Notes: generated by a model not told the origin, from the sequence alone. Shown: positions 41,300 through 53,035, counted from the first letter of the stretch. The stretch is 64,000 nucleotides of DNA from an uncultured Dechloromonas sp. (GCF_945957265.1 NZ_CAMFKO010000012.1:1-64000), one strand, 5' to 3'. Numbers and translations: made by a program.

Positions 41300-43860
41300 T
41301 AACTGATCTTCAGCCGCTCCATCAGCTCGGTTTCCAGGCGTATCCGGTTGTTGGTGTCCCGCAGGTCGCCGCCGCTGATCAGGAAGACGTCCTCGGCGCG
41401 TTCGCCGAGCGTCGTGATCTTGGCCGTCTGCAGGTTGGCACCATGCTCGGCCAGGGTGTTGGCTACCGTGTAAAGCAGGCCGGGGCGGTCGGCGGCGATC
41501 AGCGACAGGATGAAGTGCGTTCCCTTCTCGTCGCTGCGGATGCTGACGTCCGGCTTGATCGGGAAGTGCTTGACCTGGCGCGAGAGGCGGCCGGTGGACG
41601 GAATGTCGGGCGGGGACTGGTGCAGCAGGCGCTGCTCCAGTTCGTGTTCGATGAAGGGAACCATTTCGCGTTCGTTTTCCCGGTTCTCGACATCGAGCAC
41701 GACGAAGCTGTCCAGCGCGTAGCCGTGTGCCGTCGTATGGATCTTGGCATCGACGATGCTGTAGCCGGCGCGGGCGAAAAAGCCGACGATGCGGGCGAAC
41801 AGGTCGGGCTGGTCCTGCGTGTAGACCATGACCTGCAGGCCCTGGCCTTCCTGGTAGGGGCGGGCGCGGACGACCGGCTGGTTGTTGAAGATCCGGTAGT
41901 GCAGCGAACGGGTGTGCCAGGCGATTTCCTCGGCGGAATGGCGCAGGAAATAGACGGTATCGAGCTGTTTCCACAAACGCTCATGCACCGTGTCGGATAG
42001 CGCGAAGAAGCGCAGCAGGCGCATCGCTTCGGCCTGACGGTCGGCGATGACGCCGTGCGCTTCCGGGGTCTTGCCCTGCGTGATGTGGTGTTGGGCCTGG
42101 TAGTAGAGATCGGCGAGCAGCTTGCCTTTCCAGTGGTTCCAGACTTTCGGGCTGGTGCCGCGGATGTCGGCGTGGGTCAGCAGGTAGAGCGCCTGCAGGT
42201 GGCGCATGTCGCCGACCAGCTTGACGAAACGGGCGATCACGTCGGGGTCGGTGAGGTCTTCCTTCTGGGCGACCTGCGACATGACCAGGTGGTTCTTGAC
42301 CAGCCAGACGACCAGCTCGGTATCTTCCTCGCTGAGGCCGTGATCGACGCAGAATTCGCGGGCGTCGACGGTGCCCAGTTCGGAATGGTCTCCGCCGCGT
42401 CCCTTGGCGATGTCGTGGAAGAGGGCGGCGACGTAGAGCAGCCAGGGGCGTTCCAGCTCGCTGACGATGCGGGAGCACATCGGGTATTCATGCGCGAACT
42501 CGCTCATCGTGAACCGGCGGATGTTGCGCATCACCTGCAGGATGTGCTGATCCACGGTGTAGACGTGGAAAAGGTCATGCTGCATCTGGCCGACGATGCG
42601 GCCGAAGTTCGGCAGGTAGTGGCCCAGGATGTCGAGCTGGTTCATGCGCCGGAACTCGTGCACGATGCCGCGTTCGCTGGTCAGCAGCTTCAGGAAGTTG
42701 GCCCGGTTTTCCGGATCGGCGCGGAACTCCGGCGTGATCAGGTCGCGCGACCGCCACAGGGCCCTGAGCGTGCGCGTCGTCATGCCGGACAGTTCATGGC
42801 ACTCCTGCATGGCCAGAAAGCAGTCCAGGATGGCCGACGGGGTGCGCTCGAAGAGCTTGTCGTCGCGGATGTCGAGCAGATTCCCCACCATCTGGAAATT
42901 GTCGTCGAGCGGCTGCGGTACGAGGTCGATTTCCGGCGTCAGCGCGGCGCCGATGTTCTGCACGATCAGCGTATTGAGCACGGTGACCGATTTGGCGTGC
43001 CGGTAATACACCTGCATCAGCTGTTCCGATGCGCGCTTGGCTTCGTTCGTGACAAAGCCGAATTTCTCGGCCAGGTTGTTCTGGTAGTCGAACAGCAGGC
43101 GGTCGTCGCGACGGCCGAGCATGAAATGCAGGCGAATGCGCAGATGCCGCAGGTAGTCTTCGCAGGCTTCGGTCAGGCGCATGCCTTCTTCGCTGATGAC
43201 GCCGTTTTGATGCAGCTCGGCCCAACTGGAGCCAAGTCCGGCCGCTTTCGCCATCCAGAAGATGACCTGCATGTCGCGCAGGCCGCCGGGGGATTCCTTG
43301 CAGTTCGGTTCCAGGCTGTACGGCGTTTCGTTGAAGCGCAGGTAGCGCTCCTGCTGCTCGAGGCGCTTGGCTTCGTAGAACACCAGCGGATCGAGGTTGC
43401 CGCGCAGCCGCTTCTCGAAGGTCGCGAACAGCTTCGCGTTGCCGGTCAGCAGGCGGGCTTCGAGCAAGGCCGTCTGGACCGTGATGTCGCGCGCCGCTTC
43501 ATCCAGGCATTCCTGGATGGTGCGCACGCTGTGGCCGATTTCCAGCCCGATATCCCAGAAGTGTCCGACCAGTCGTTCGAGTTTTTCCTGGGTGGCCTTG
43601 CTGACTTCCTGGGGCAGGAGGATCAGCAAGTCGATGTCGGAGGCGGGGAAAAGCTCTCCCCGGCCGTAGCCGCCGACGGCAGCCAGGGTCATCGAGGCGG
43701 GGAAGTCGAAGGAGTGCCAGAGCTTCTCGAGGACGGCGTCGACCTGGGCGCAGCGGTCGCGAAGCAGGGCGCGTGCGTCGTGGGTGAGTTCGTAAGCTTG
43801 CTGAAGCTGCTGCTGGTTGGCCTTGACTTCCGCGCGCAGGGTCGCGACGTCGCAGCTCAT
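41299..43860 (-). CDS. glnD: Bifunctional uridylyltransferase/uridylyl-removing enzyme GlnD
   Basis: GlnD senses glutamine and modifies PII proteins to control nitrogen metabolism. The protein is 853 residues from the ATG at 43860; the longer frame reads into map. Domains in order are the nucleotidyltransferase ([19 protein letters not shown]), a helical linker, the HD phosphohydrolase ([19 protein letters not shown]) and two ACT domains near the C-terminus ([36 protein letters not shown]). The ATG overlaps the map stop (ATGA), the known map-glnD pairing. Confidence 0.97.
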   Translation of the reverse strand: MSCDVATLRAEVKANQQQLQQAYELTHDARALLRDRCAQVDAVLEKLWHSFDFPASMTLAAVGGYGRGELFPASDIDLLILLPQEVSKATQEKLERLVGHFWDIGLEIGHSVRTIQECLDEAARDITVQTALLEARLLTGNAKLFATFEKRLRGNLDPLVFYEAKRLEQQERYLRFNETPYSLEPNCKESPGGLRDMQVIFWMAKAAGLGSSWAELHQNGVISEEGMRLTEACEDYLRHLRIRLHFMLGRRDDRLLFDYQNNLAEKFGFVTNEAKRASEQLMQVYYRHAKSVTVLNTLIVQNIGAALTPEIDLVPQPLDDNFQMVGNLLDIRDDKLFERTPSAILDCFLAMQECHELSGMTTRTLRALWRSRDLITPEFRADPENRANFLKLLTSERGIVHEFRRMNQLDILGHYLPNFGRIVGQMQHDLFHVYTVDQHILQVMRNIRRFTMSEFAHEYPMCSRIVSELERPWLLYVAALFHDIAKGRGGDHSELGTVDAREFCVDHGLSEEDTELVVWLVKNHLVMSQVAQKEDLTDPDVIARFVKLVGDMRHLQALYLLTHADIRGTSPKVWNHWKGKLLADLYYQAQHHITQGKTPEAHGVIADRQAEAMRLLRFFALSDTVHERLWKQLDTVYFLRHSAEEIAWHTRSLHYRIFNNQPVVRARPYQEGQGLQVMVYTQDQPDLFARIVGFFARAGYSIVDAKIHTTAHGYALDSFVVLDVENRENEREMVPFIEHELEQRLLHQSPPDIPSTGRLSRQVKHFPIKPDVSIRSDEKGTHFILSLIAADRPGLLYTVANTLAEHGANLQTAKITTLGERAEDVFLISGGDLRDTNNRIRLETELMERLKIS

Positions 43861-44660
43861 CAGGCGATCCAGCCGGGCTTGGCGCGGCAAGCGGCCGACA
43901 GCGTCAGCACCTCGTACCCGGTCTCGGTGACCAGGATGGTGTGTTCCCACTGCGCCGACAGGCTGCGGTCCTTGGTGACGATGGTCCAGCCGTCGGCCAT
44001 TTCGCGGATGGCCGCCTTGCCGGCATTGACCATCGGTTCGATGGTGAAGATCATGCCCGGCTCCAGGCGCGGCCCGGTCCCCGCCTTGCCGTAGTGCAGG
44101 ACTTGCGGGTCTTCGTGGAATTTCTTGCCGATGCCGTGCCCGCAGAATTCGCGGACGATGGAGTAGCCGTTCTTCTCGGCATGCTTCTGGATGATCGCGC
44201 CGATATCGCCGAGGTAGGCGCCGGCCTTGACCACCGAAATGCCCAGCCACATGCACTCGAAGGTGATCTCGCACAGCCGGTTGGCCTGGATCGAACCTTC
44301 GCCGACCACGAACATGCGGCTGGTGTCGCCGTGGTAACCGTCCTTGATCGTCGTGATGTCGAGGTTGATGATGTCGCCGTTCTTCAGGATGCGCTCGCCG
44401 GGGACGCCGTGGCAAACCTGCTGGTTGACCGAGGTGCAGATCGACTTCGGGTAGGGGTCGTAGCCCGACGGGGCGTAGTTGAGCGGGGCGGGGATGCAGC
44501 CCTGGACATCGACCATGTAGTCGTGACAGAGCTTGTCGAGTTCGTCGGTGGTGATGCCGGCCTTGACGAAGGGTTCGATGTAATCGAGGACCTCTCCGGC
44601 GAGACGCCCGGCAACGCGCATTTTTTCGATTTCTTCCGGGGTCTTGATGGTGATGCTCAT
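43860..44660 (-). CDS. map: Type I methionine aminopeptidase
   Basis: Map removes the initiator methionine from new proteins. The protein is 266 residues from the ATG at 44660 ([15 protein letters not shown]); the frame extends further upstream but without family similarity. Metal ligands are visible in [18 protein letters not shown] (two Asp), the His in [12 protein letters not shown], and the Glu residues in FTIEPMVN and QWEHTILVT. Unlike E. coli, where map faces rpsB directly, here an extra reductase gene lies between. Confidence 0.97.
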   Translation of the reverse strand: MSITIKTPEEIEKMRVAGRLAGEVLDYIEPFVKAGITTDELDKLCHDYMVDVQGCIPAPLNYAPSGYDPYPKSICTSVNQQVCHGVPGERILKNGDIINLDITTIKDGYHGDTSRMFVVGEGSIQANRLCEITFECMWLGISVVKAGAYLGDIGAIIQKHAEKNGYSIVREFCGHGIGKKFHEDPQVLHYGKAGTGPRLEPGMIFTIEPMVNAGKAAIREMADGWTIVTKDRSLSAQWEHTILVTETGYEVLTLSAACRAKPGWIA

Positions 44661-44770
44661 AGCTTTTTTCGGTGCGTTAGGGATAAAGAAGGATAAATGA
44701 TGGGGCTGGTTTCGCAAAGCGCGAGCCCGTGGAGATGGCATACTGTGCGGGTTTTCGGCTCGTCGGGGTG

Positions 44771-45685
44771 ATGGTGAGGATTCTTCTGCTCGGTAAGGAT
44801 GGCCAGGTCGGCTGGCAGTTGCAGCGTTCCCTGGCGCCGCACGGCGAGGTTGTCGCTTGCGGGCGTGCGCAGTGTGATTTGGCCGATCCGGATCGTATTC
44901 GTTCCATCGTTCGCGACGTGCGCCCCGCCATCATCGTCAATGCGGGTGCGTATACGGCGGTCGACCAGGCCGAGTCGGAGCCCGTGCTGGCGCACCGGAT
45001 CAATGCCGTGGCGCCGGAGGTGCTGGCCGCGGAGGCGGCGCGCTCGGGGGCTTTGCTGATCCATTATTCGACGGACTACGTTTTCGATGGCGGGAAGGAA
45101 GGGCCTTATGTCGAGGGCGACCCGACCGGCCCGCTCGGTGTCTATGGGCGTACCAAGCTGGAGGGCGAGGAGGCCGTTCGCGCGGCGGGTGGAAAGTCGG
45201 TGATTTTTCGTACCAGCTGGGTGTTCGGCGCGCGCGGCAACAATTTCGTCAAAACCATCCTGCGCCTGGCGCGCGAAAAAGATAGCCTGAACGTGGTCGA
45301 CGATCAGGTCGGTTCGCCGACGCCCGCCGCGATGATCGCCACGGTCACCGGCGTCGGCCTGGCCATGCTGCGCCACGGGGCGGCACTCGAGCCGGGCGAG
45401 AGTCGCCTGTACCACCTGGCGGCGGCCCGGCCGGTCAGCTGGTGCGGCTTTGCCAGGACCATCGTCGGCCTGGCCGGCCAGGCGCCGGGCTTCGACCTGC
45501 GCTTGAGGCCGGAGGCGATCGCGGCCATTCCCTCCGTCGACTATCCGACACCGGCCCGTCGCCCGATGAATTCCCGGCTCGACTGTCGCCGCCTGGAAAG
45601 CGACTTCGGGCTGCAGATGCCCGACTGGCAGCCCTATCTGGAGCGCATGCTGCAGTTGCTGGCCTTGAAGCAAAATGGTTATTGA
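44771..45685 (+). CDS. rfbD: dTDP-4-dehydrorhamnose reductase
   Basis: RfbD (RmlD) performs the last step of dTDP-L-rhamnose synthesis. From the ATG at 44771 it is 304 residues with the NAD(P) motif LLLGKDGQVGWQL, the SDR serine in STDYVFDGG and YxxxK in YGRTKLEGE. The substrate-domain segment RPMNSRLDC near the end is typical. The other rfb genes are not in the window, so this copy is isolated between map and rpsB, and co-transcription with them is ruled out locally. Confidence 0.9.
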   Translation: MVRILLLGKDGQVGWQLQRSLAPHGEVVACGRAQCDLADPDRIRSIVRDVRPAIIVNAGAYTAVDQAESEPVLAHRINAVAPEVLAAEAARSGALLIHYSTDYVFDGGKEGPYVEGDPTGPLGVYGRTKLEGEEAVRAAGGKSVIFRTSWVFGARGNNFVKTILRLAREKDSLNVVDDQVGSPTPAAMIATVTGVGLAMLRHGAALEPGESRLYHLAAARPVSWCGFARTIVGLAGQAPGFDLRLRPEAIAAIPSVDYPTPARRPMNSRLDCRRLESDFGLQMPDWQPYLERMLQLLALKQNGY

Positions 45686-45688
45686 GGC

Positions 45689-45717
45689 TTTTGGCTTCGC
45701 TGTTCTGCTGCTATAAT
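45689..45717 (+). promoter_or_regulatory. Promoter of the rpsB operon
   Basis: A perfect TATAAT at 45712-45717 with a weak TTTTGG (45689-45694) 17 bases upstream, just past the rfbD stop. It gives a leader of about 150 bases before rpsB. Confidence 0.65.
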
Positions 45718-45724
45718 CCGCAGG

Positions 45725-45876
45725 TTTTTCTCGGTCGTTTCGACTGAGAGAAACGGTTGTCTGCATGGTGCAGGCAACCAAAATCCACACATCCGCCGAT
45801 TAAGGGTGTCCGTCAAAACTCAATAATGACGGGCGTTTCCGGCGGGTGGCGGTTCAACCCTTAAAAGGAAATTGCT
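45725..45876 (+). promoter_or_regulatory. Structured 5' leader of rpsB, candidate S2 autoregulatory region
   Basis: The leader holds two hairpins: CTCGGTCG/CGACTGAG (45730-45748) and GGTTG..CTGC/GCAGGCAACC (45755-45779). The segment TTAAAAGGAAATTGCTATG then gives a strong ribosome site. Autoregulation of rpsB by S2 through its leader is known in other bacteria; that it happens here is inference. Confidence 0.4.
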
Positions 45877-46623
45877 ATGTCCGTTACCATGCGCGAAATG
45901 CTGGAAGCCGGTGTCCACTTCGGCCACCAGACCCGTTTCTGGTCCCCCAAGATGGCCCCGTACATCTTCGGCGCCCGCAACAAGATTCACATCGTCAACC
46001 TCGAAAAGACCCTGGTTAAGTACAACGAAGCCATGGCTTTCGTGAAGAAGCTGGCCTCCAACCGCGGCACCATCCTGTTCGTTGGCACCAAGCGTCAAGC
46101 CCGCGAAATCATCGGTGAAGAAGCGCTGCGCGCCGGCGCCCCGTACGTTGACCAGCGCTGGCTGGGCGGCATGCTGACCAACTTCAAGACCGTCAAGACC
46201 TCCATCAAGCGTCTGAAGGACATGGAACTGGCCGTCGAGGCCGGCGAACTCGAGCGCATGCCGAAGAAGGAAGCGCTGACCTTCCGTCGCGAACTGGAAA
46301 AGCTGCAGAAGTCCATCGGCGGCATCAAGGACATGGCCGGCCTGCCGGACGCCATCTTTGTCGTCGACGTCGGCTACCACAAGATTGCCATCACCGAAGC
46401 CGAAAAGCTGGGCATCCCGGTCATCGGCGTGGTCGACACCAACCACTCTCCGGAAGGCGTTTCCTACGTCATCCCGGGTAACGACGACTCTTCCCGCGCC
46501 ATCCAGCTCTACGCCCGCGGCGTGGCCGATTCCATCCTCGAAGGTCGCAGCCAGGTGGTTGCCGACATCGTGGCGGCCGGCGGCGACGACGAATTCGTCG
46601 AAGTCGAAGAAGCGGCTGAATAA
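45877..46623 (+). CDS. rpsB: 30S ribosomal protein S2
   Basis: S2 is a structural protein of the small ribosomal subunit, 248 residues here. It begins [20 protein letters not shown] and has the conserved [10 protein letters not shown] and [11 protein letters not shown] segments and an acidic C-terminus. It has the strongest codon bias and ribosome site in this region. The next gene, tsf, lies 61 bases downstream beyond a hairpin. Confidence 0.98.
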   Translation: MSVTMREMLEAGVHFGHQTRFWSPKMAPYIFGARNKIHIVNLEKTLVKYNEAMAFVKKLASNRGTILFVGTKRQAREIIGEEALRAGAPYVDQRWLGGMLTNFKTVKTSIKRLKDMELAVEAGELERMPKKEALTFRRELEKLQKSIGGIKDMAGLPDAIFVVDVGYHKIAITEAEKLGIPVIGVVDTNHSPEGVSYVIPGNDDSSRAIQLYARGVADSILEGRSQVVADIVAAGGDDEFVEVEEAAE

Positions 46624-46636
46624 ATAAAGATGTAAC

Positions 46637-46664
46637 GGCGGAGCTTCAAGCTCCGCCAGTTTTA
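46637..46664 (+). terminator. Hairpin attenuator between rpsB and tsf
   Basis: An eight-base-pair stem GGCGGAGC/GCTCCGCC (46637-46657, loop TTCAA) is followed by AGTTTTAT. It probably lowers tsf transcription relative to rpsB by partial termination. Confidence 0.65.
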
Positions 46665-46684
46665 TAAGCTCAGGAGAAAGAAAT

Positions 46685-47584
46685 ATGGCGGCAATTACCG
46701 CAGGTATGGTTGCAGAGCTGCGCGGCAAGACCGACGCACCGATGATGGAATGCAAGAAGGCGCTGACCGAAGCCGACGGCGACATGGCCAAGGCTGAAGA
46801 GATTCTTCGCGTCAAGCTGGGTAACAAGGCCTCCAAGGCCGCGGCCCGTATCGCTGCCGAAGGTATCGTCGCAGTCAGCATCTCCGCCGACGGCAAGACC
46901 GGCGCGATCATCGAAGTGAACTCCGAAACCGACTTCGTCGCCAAGAACGACGAATTCATCGCGCTGGCCAATGGCTCCGCCGCCCTGGTTGCCAACCAGA
47001 ATCCGGCCGACGTCGCCGCGCTGTCCGCGCTGCCGATGGGCGAGGGTACTGTCGAATCGACCCGTTCCGCCCTGGTCGGCAAGATCGGCGAGAACATGTC
47101 CATCCGTCGCTTTACCCGCTTCGAAGCCAAGGGCAAGCTGGTTCCGTACATCCACGGCGGTGCCAAGGTTGGCGTCGTGGTCGACGTGATCGGTGGCGAC
47201 GAGCAGCTGGGCAAGGACCTGGCCATGCACATCGCCGCTTCCAAGCCGAAGGCGCTGGATGCCTCGGGCGTTTCCGCCGAACTGCTCGATACCGAGCGTC
47301 GCGTCGCCATCGAGAAGGCACGGGCCGACAACAAGCCGGAAGCCATGCTGGAGAAGATCGCCGAAGGCACCGTCCAGAAGTACCTGAAGGACGTCACCCT
47401 GTTGGCGCAAGTCTTCGTCAAGGCCGAAGACGGCAAGCAGACCATCGAGCAGTTGCTGAAGGCCAAGGGCGCATCCGTCGCCGGCTTCACGCTGTACATG
47501 GTTGGCGAAGGTATCGAGAAGAAGGTCGACGACTTCGCTGCCGAAGTTGCCGCTCAAGCTGCCGCCGCCGCTGCCAAGAAGTAA
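46685..47584 (+). CDS. tsf: Elongation factor Ts
   Basis: EF-Ts exchanges GDP for GTP on EF-Tu. The protein is 299 residues. The N-terminal UBA-like domain includes [16 protein letters not shown], and the core carries the EF-Tu contact [10 protein letters not shown] and the second signature [12 protein letters not shown]. An alanine-rich tail ends it. A GGAG ribosome site precedes the ATG at 46685. It is the second gene of the rpsB-tsf-pyrH-frr operon. Confidence 0.98.
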   Translation: MAAITAGMVAELRGKTDAPMMECKKALTEADGDMAKAEEILRVKLGNKASKAAARIAAEGIVAVSISADGKTGAIIEVNSETDFVAKNDEFIALANGSAALVANQNPADVAALSALPMGEGTVESTRSALVGKIGENMSIRRFTRFEAKGKLVPYIHGGAKVGVVVDVIGGDEQLGKDLAMHIAASKPKALDASGVSAELLDTERRVAIEKARADNKPEAMLEKIAEGTVQKYLKDVTLLAQVFVKAEDGKQTIEQLLKAKGASVAGFTLYMVGEGIEKKVDDFAAEVAAQAAAAAAKK

Positions 47585-47599
47585 TTGAAAGGAACGCCG

Positions 47600-48316
47600 A
47601 TGACCACACCCAAATACAAGCGCATCCTCCTGAAACTCTCCGGCGAGGCCCTGATGGGCAACGACGCCTACGGCATCAACCCGCAAGTGATTGCGGGGAT
47701 TTGCGGAGAGATCAAGGCGGTCGCCGACATGGGCGTGGAAATCGGCGTCGTGATCGGCGGTGGCAACATCTTCCGCGGGATGGCCGGCACGGCCACCGGA
47801 ATGGATCGCGCCACGGCGGATTACATGGGCATGCTGGCCACGGTGATGAACGCCATGGCGCTGTCCGACGCAATGCGTCAATGCGGCCTGAATGCCCGTG
47901 TGCAGTCGGCCCTGAATATCGAGCAGGTGATCGAGCCGTACATCCGCGGCAAGGCCATCCGCTATCTGGAAGAAGGCAAGATCGTGATCTTCGGTGCCGG
48001 TACCGGCAACCCCTTCTTCACCACCGATACCGCCGCAGCGCTGCGCGGTTCGGAAATCGGCGCGGAAATCGTGCTCAAGGCGACCAAGGTCGACGGCATC
48101 TACACGGCAGATCCCAAGAAGGATCCTTTGGCGACGCGCTACGACAAGATCAGCTTCAACGAAGCGATCTCCAGGAATCTCGCGGTCATGGACGCGACTG
48201 CCTTTGCGCTGTGCCGCGATCAGAAATTGCCGATCAACGTGTTCTCGATCTTCAAGGCCGGCGCGCTGAAGCGCGTGGTCTGCGGAGAGGACGAGGGTAC
48301 GCTGGTCTATTGCTGA
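47600..48316 (+). CDS. pyrH: Uridylate kinase
   Basis: PyrH phosphorylates UMP to UDP as a hexameric enzyme unrelated to eukaryotic UMP kinases. From the ATG at 47600 it is 238 residues with [14 protein letters not shown] at the start, GGGNIFRG in the nucleotide site and the ATP-binding [18 protein letters not shown]. The ribosome site AAAGGAA supports this start over an upstream in-frame codon at 47585. It is followed by frr after 10 bases. Confidence 0.97.
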   Translation: MTTPKYKRILLKLSGEALMGNDAYGINPQVIAGICGEIKAVADMGVEIGVVIGGGNIFRGMAGTATGMDRATADYMGMLATVMNAMALSDAMRQCGLNARVQSALNIEQVIEPYIRGKAIRYLEEGKIVIFGAGTGNPFFTTDTAAALRGSEIGAEIVLKATKVDGIYTADPKKDPLATRYDKISFNEAISRNLAVMDATAFALCRDQKLPINVFSIFKAGALKRVVCGEDEGTLVYC

Positions 48317-48326
48317 GGAGAGACAG

Positions 48327-48884
48327 ATGATTGCAGATACCAAGAAAAACGCAGAGCACAAGATGCAGAGAACCCTGGAGGCGTTGAAGAACGACCTCCT
48401 GAAGGTGCGTACCGGCCGTGCCCATACCGGCCTGCTCGACCACGTCCAGGTCGACTACTACGGTTCCATGGTGCCGGTTAACCAGGTCGCCAACATTACC
48501 CTGGTCGATGCCCGTACCATCGGCGTCCAGCCGTGGGAAAAGAACATGCTGCAAAAGGTCGAGAAGGCCATTCGCGATTCCGACCTCGGCCTGAACCCGG
48601 CCTCGCAGGGCGAACTGATCCGCGTGCCGATGCCGGCGCTGACCGAAGAGCGGCGCAAGGAAATGATCAAGGTCGTCAAGAACGAAGGCGAGGGCGCCAA
48701 GGTGGCCATCCGCAACCTGCGCCGCGATGCCAACACCCATCTCAAGGATGCGCTGAAGAAGGGCGAGATTCCGGAAGACGACGAGCGCAAGGCGCAGGAC
48801 GATATCCAGAAGCTGACCGACAAGTTCATCGTCGAAGTCGACAAGATGCTCGCCACGAAAGAGGCCGAGCTGATGCAGGTTTAA
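48327..48884 (+). CDS. frr: Ribosome recycling factor
   Basis: RRF splits post-termination ribosomes together with EF-G. The protein is exactly 185 residues, the family length. It starts with helix I ([20 protein letters not shown]) and contains the beta domain with [14 protein letters not shown] and [11 protein letters not shown], then the long helices II and III. It is the last of the translation genes before uppS. Confidence 0.98.
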   Translation: MIADTKKNAEHKMQRTLEALKNDLLKVRTGRAHTGLLDHVQVDYYGSMVPVNQVANITLVDARTIGVQPWEKNMLQKVEKAIRDSDLGLNPASQGELIRVPMPALTEERRKEMIKVVKNEGEGAKVAIRNLRRDANTHLKDALKKGEIPEDDERKAQDDIQKLTDKFIVEVDKMLATKEAELMQV

Positions 48885-48911
48885 GCGGTTTCAGCCCAGA
48901 CAGCCGGCTGC

Positions 48912-49670
48912 ATGGCCCTTTTTTCGAGTTCGACGCGAGACGTCCCGCAGGAGGCTGCGATGCCTCGGCACGTCGCCGTCATCATGGACGGCAACGGCCG
49001 CTGGGCGAAAAAACGCTTTCTGCCGCGCGTGGCGGGGCACGTCAAGGGCGTCGAGCTGGTCCGCGAGATGGTGCGCGCCTGTCTCGAGCAGGGCATCCAG
49101 TATTTGACCCTGTTCGCCTTTTCCTCCGAGAACTGGCGGCGCCCGCAGGATGAAGTGACGCTGCTCATGCAGCTCTTCGTCAAGGCGCTCGAGCAGGAAG
49201 TCGAAAAGCTCGACCGCAATGGCGTCCGTTTGCGCGTGATCGGCGATCTTTCCCGCTTCGAGCCGCGCCTGCAGGGTTTGATCCGCAAGGCCGAAGAGCA
49301 AACGGCCGGCAATACCCGCCTTGATCTGACCATCGCCGCCAATTACGGCGGCCGCTGGGACATCATGCAGGCAGTCAACCGCATGCTGGCGGCCCGGCCC
49401 GAGCAGCGCGAAGGCTGGCAGGAAGCCGACCTCGACCCCTATCTGTCGATGAACTTCGCACCCGAGCCCGATCTGTTCATCAGGACCGGCGGCGAGGAGC
49501 GGATCAGCAACTTCCTGCTCTGGCAGCTGGCCTATACCGAATTGTATTTCACCCCCACGTTGTGGCCGGATTTCGACACCGAGGAATTCGCCAAGGCCAT
49601 CGCTTCCTTCCAGCAGCGCGAACGCCGTTTTGGCAGGACCAGCGAGCAACTGGTGAAGCCGAATGCTTAA
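48912..49670 (+). CDS. uppS: Undecaprenyl pyrophosphate synthase
   Basis: UppS is a cis-prenyltransferase that makes the C55 carrier for peptidoglycan and O-antigen. The protein is 252 residues with the signature [13 protein letters not shown] (catalytic D26), the [11 protein letters not shown] segment and the substrate site [20 protein letters not shown]. It overlaps cdsA by eight bases, so these lipid genes are translationally coupled. Confidence 0.97.
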   Translation: MALFSSSTRDVPQEAAMPRHVAVIMDGNGRWAKKRFLPRVAGHVKGVELVREMVRACLEQGIQYLTLFAFSSENWRRPQDEVTLLMQLFVKALEQEVEKLDRNGVRLRVIGDLSRFEPRLQGLIRKAEEQTAGNTRLDLTIAANYGGRWDIMQAVNRMLAARPEQREGWQEADLDPYLSMNFAPEPDLFIRTGGEERISNFLLWQLAYTELYFTPTLWPDFDTEEFAKAIASFQQRERRFGRTSEQLVKPNA

Positions 49671-50484
49671 GACGCGCGTCATCACCGCGCTGGTCTTGGT
49701 GTCGCTCCTGTTGCCCAGCATGTTCTGGCTGTCGCAATCGGCCTGGGCTCTGCTGGTGGCGGTCTTCATTGGTATTGCCGCCTGGGAGTGGGGCGCATTG
49801 CTGGGCTGGAAGTCCCAATCCCGGGTCGCCCTCGGCGTGCTGGTCGGGGCGCTCTGCGCCGGGCTTTCCCTGCTCGATCCGGCCACTCTGGAATTCCGCC
49901 TGGGATCGACCTGGGCGGCCGCGGCCTACGGACTGTCCGCGGCCTTCTGGCTCATCCTCATGCCCTTCTGGCTGAGGAGCAAGTGGGCCATCGGCGGTGC
50001 TAGCGGATTGTTGGTCGGCGCCGTCGTCCTGATTCCGACCTGGCTGGCCATGGTTCAATTGCGGGCGCTGGGTGCCGCGGCCCTGCTCGGCATCTTTGCC
50101 GTGGTCTGGATGGCCGATATCGCCGCCTATTTTTCGGGGCGGGCCTTCGGCAAGCACAAGCTGGCGCCCACGATCAGCCCGGGAAAGACCTGGGAGGGCG
50201 CCATCGGTGCCGGCGTCGGCGTAGTCGTCTATGGCCTGGTGATTCGGCAGGTTTTCGACATTCAGCTGCTGTCGCTGCCGCTCTGGGTGGTCGTCCTTTT
50301 TGTCGTTACCGGTGTCAGCATCGTCGGTGACCTGTTCGAGTCGCTGCTCAAGCGCAAGGCGGGCATCAAGGACAGCAGCAATATCCTGCCGGGGCATGGC
50401 GGGGTGCTGGATCGTATCGACAGCCTGACCTCCACGCTGCCGGTCGTCGCGCTCTTCCTGCTGCTGGTCCAGCGTTCGGCATGA
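49663..50484 (+). CDS. cdsA: Phosphatidate cytidylyltransferase
   Basis: CdsA makes CDP-diacylglycerol for phospholipid synthesis at the inner membrane. The protein is 273 residues with about eight hydrophobic helices and the family signature near the C-terminus ([20 protein letters not shown] followed by [12 protein letters not shown]). It overlaps dxr by four bases. Confidence 0.96.
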   Translation: MLKTRVITALVLVSLLLPSMFWLSQSAWALLVAVFIGIAAWEWGALLGWKSQSRVALGVLVGALCAGLSLLDPATLEFRLGSTWAAAAYGLSAAFWLILMPFWLRSKWAIGGASGLLVGAVVLIPTWLAMVQLRALGAAALLGIFAVVWMADIAAYFSGRAFGKHKLAPTISPGKTWEGAIGAGVGVVVYGLVIRQVFDIQLLSLPLWVVVLFVVTGVSIVGDLFESLLKRKAGIKDSSNILPGHGGVLDRIDSLTSTLPVVALFLLLVQRSA

Positions 50485-51671
50485 CAGTCCGGAACATCAC
50501 CGTCCTCGGTTCGACGGGATCGATCGGTGTCAGCACGCTCGACGTCATACGCCGGCATCCCGATCGCTACCGGGCGTTTGCCCTGTGCGCGCATAGCCAG
50601 GTCGACAAGCTGTTCGAGCAATGCCTCGAGTTCCACCCGCGTTTTGCCGTTTTGCGCGATGCCTCGCTGGCCGCGCAACTGGCGGAGCGCTGCCGTGCCG
50701 CCGGGGTGCCGACTGAGGTTCGTCACGGCGTGGAGTCGCTGGTCGAGTTGTCTGCGCTGCCCGAGGTCGATTCGGTCATGGCGGCCATTGTCGGCGCCGC
50801 CGGCCTTGAGCCGACGCTGGCCGCAGCCAGGGCCGGCAAGCGGGTCATGCTGGCCAACAAGGAAGTCCTGGTCATGGCTGGCGAGCTGTTCATGCACGCG
50901 GTGCGCGAGCATGGCGCCCGCCTGCTGCCGGTCGATAGCGAGCACAACGCCATCTTCCAGTCCTTGCCGGCGGATTTTTCCCGTGGCTTGAAGGCGTGCG
51001 GCGTCCAGAAGATCCTGCTGACGGCTTCCGGAGGGCCCTTCAGGAAGGTGGCCCTGGCCGACCTCGAGCATGTCACGCCCGAGCAGGCCTGCGCCCATCC
51101 GAACTGGGTCATGGGGCGGAAGATTTCGGTCGATTCGGCGACCATGATGAACAAGGGGCTGGAGGTCATCGAGGCGCGCTGGCTCTTCGATGCGCCGCCG
51201 GAGATGATCCAGGTCGTCGTGCACCCGCAAAGCGTCATCCACTCTGCCGTCCAGTATGAGGACGGATCGGTGTTGGCGCAGTTGGGCAATCCGGACATGC
51301 GGACGCCGATTGCCTACGCCATGGCGTGGCCTGAGCGAATCACCGCCGGCGTCGAGCCGCTGGATCTATTCCGGATCGCCCGTCTCGATTTCGAGGCGCC
51401 GGATTTCGAGCGCTTCCGTTGTCTGCAGCTGGCGTACGATGCGTTGCACGCAGGCGGTACGGCGCCGGCTATTCTGAACGCGGCCAACGAGGTGGCGGTG
51501 GCGGAGTTTTTGGCGGGGAAGCTGTCCTTCCGCGGTATTGCCCGCCTGAACGATCAGGTGCTGCAGTCTCTGCCGGCTGGTCCGGAAGGGAGCCTGGCCG
51601 ACGTGATCGCTGCCGATGCCGAGGCGCGCCGCCTCGCCGTGCGCCTGATCCGGGAACGCAGCTTCGCGTGA
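50481..51671 (+). CDS. dxr: 1-deoxy-D-xylulose 5-phosphate reductoisomerase
   Basis: Dxr is the second enzyme of the MEP isoprenoid pathway and makes MEP using NADPH. The protein is 396 residues with the NADPH site [14 protein letters not shown], the substrate and metal residues around [11 protein letters not shown] and LTASGGPF, and [17 protein letters not shown]. Its product pathway feeds uppS two genes upstream. Its TGA overlaps the GTG start of rseP. Confidence 0.97.
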   Translation: MTVRNITVLGSTGSIGVSTLDVIRRHPDRYRAFALCAHSQVDKLFEQCLEFHPRFAVLRDASLAAQLAERCRAAGVPTEVRHGVESLVELSALPEVDSVMAAIVGAAGLEPTLAAARAGKRVMLANKEVLVMAGELFMHAVREHGARLLPVDSEHNAIFQSLPADFSRGLKACGVQKILLTASGGPFRKVALADLEHVTPEQACAHPNWVMGRKISVDSATMMNKGLEVIEARWLFDAPPEMIQVVVHPQSVIHSAVQYEDGSVLAQLGNPDMRTPIAYAMAWPERITAGVEPLDLFRIARLDFEAPDFERFRCLQLAYDALHAGGTAPAILNAANEVAVAEFLAGKLSFRGIARLNDQVLQSLPAGPEGSLADVIAADAEARRLAVRLIRERSFA

Positions 51672-53035
51672 ACGACGTTCCGTTCTATTTGGCCGCGTTT
51701 GCGGTTGTCCTGGGTGTGCTGATCGTTGTCCACGAGTTGGGTCATTACCTCGTGGCCCGATGGTGCGGCGTCAAGGTGCTGCGTTTCTCGGTCGGCTTCG
51801 GGCGTATCCTGTGGCAGAAGCGCCTGGGCAAGGATCGCACGGAATGGGCGGTGAGCATTTTTCCGTTGGGCGGCTATGTCAAGATGCTCGACGAAAGGGT
51901 GGGCAGCGTACCCGCCGACGAGGTGCATCGGGCGTTCAATCGCCAGGGCGTGGGCAAGCGCAGCCTGATCGTGGCGGCCGGGCCGCTCGCCAATTTTGCG
52001 TTGGCCATCCTGCTCTATTGGGCTGTGTTCATGCACGGCAGCGACGAATTGTTGCCCGTCCTGGGCTCGCCCCCCGACGGCTCGCCGGCGGCAATCGCGG
52101 CCATCCATAACGGAGAGCAGGTTCGCCGGGTCGATGGGCAGCCGGTCGCCACCTGGAACGATTTCCGCTGGCTGCTGCTGCAAAAGGCAGCCGATCAGCC
52201 GAGCGTCGATCTCGAGGTGATCAACGCCAGGGATGAGATTTCATACCGTCGCCTCGACTTGCGGGCCGTGGCCGAGCAGGGCTGGGAGGGCGATGCGCTG
52301 GAGAGGCTGGGCGTCCGTTTTTATCGCCCGGATACGCCGCCGGTATTCGGCGAGGTCGTGCCCGGCGGGCCGGCCGCGCGTGCCGGACTTAAGTCCGCGG
52401 ACCGGGTGTTGCGCATCGACGGTCGCGAAATCGCCTTGTGGCTCGACTTTGTCGCCGTCGTCCGCGAGTCGGCCGGCCGGTCCGTTCAGCTGGAAGTGCT
52501 GCGGGGCGATGAACTGCTCGTCGTTGACCTGATTCCCGATCCGGTAGCCGAAAAGGGGCGGACGGTCGGCAAGGTCGGTGTCGCGGTCAGGACGGATGCG
52601 GGAAGCCGGCGCGAACTGCGAACTTTTGTTCGTCATGATTTCTTAGAGTCGGGCCGCCTTGCGCTGATCGAGACCTGGGACAAGTCGGTATTCAGTCTGG
52701 TCATGATGGGCAAGATGCTCACCGGGGAGGTGTCCTGGAAGAACCTCTCGGGACCGGTCACGATTGCCGACTATGCGGGGCAATCGGCACGCCTGGGACT
52801 CGATTACTATCTCAAGTTCATGGCGCTGGTGAGCATCAGCCTGGGCGTCCTGAATCTGCTGCCCATCCCGGTTCTGGACGGTGGGCATTTGTTGTATCAT
52901 ATGCTAGAAGTCGTCAGGCGCAGGCCGCTCTCCGAGCGTGCAATGGAAATCGGCCAGCAGATTGGCATGTCCATTCTCTTCGCCCTGATGGCTTTCGCCT
53001 TTTTTAACGATATCTCTCGCCTGCTCAACGGCTGA
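51668..53035 (+). CDS. rseP: RIP metalloprotease RseP
   Basis: RseP is the inner-membrane site-2 protease that cleaves RseA and residual signal peptides. The GTG at 51668 gives 455 residues and places HELGH (H22, E23, H26) in the first helix, as in the family; the longer frame to 51419 lies within dxr. Two PDZ domains (the second around [19 protein letters not shown]) and the C-terminal [13 protein letters not shown] metal-site segment are present. It precedes bamA by three bases, linking envelope stress control and outer-membrane assembly. Confidence 0.97.
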   Translation: MNDVPFYLAAFAVVLGVLIVVHELGHYLVARWCGVKVLRFSVGFGRILWQKRLGKDRTEWAVSIFPLGGYVKMLDERVGSVPADEVHRAFNRQGVGKRSLIVAAGPLANFALAILLYWAVFMHGSDELLPVLGSPPDGSPAAIAAIHNGEQVRRVDGQPVATWNDFRWLLLQKAADQPSVDLEVINARDEISYRRLDLRAVAEQGWEGDALERLGVRFYRPDTPPVFGEVVPGGPAARAGLKSADRVLRIDGREIALWLDFVAVVRESAGRSVQLEVLRGDELLVVDLIPDPVAEKGRTVGKVGVAVRTDAGSRRELRTFVRHDFLESGRLALIETWDKSVFSLVMMGKMLTGEVSWKNLSGPVTIADYAGQSARLGLDYYLKFMALVSISLGVLNLLPIPVLDGGHLLYHMLEVVRRRPLSERAMEIGQQIGMSILFALMAFAFFNDISRLLNG

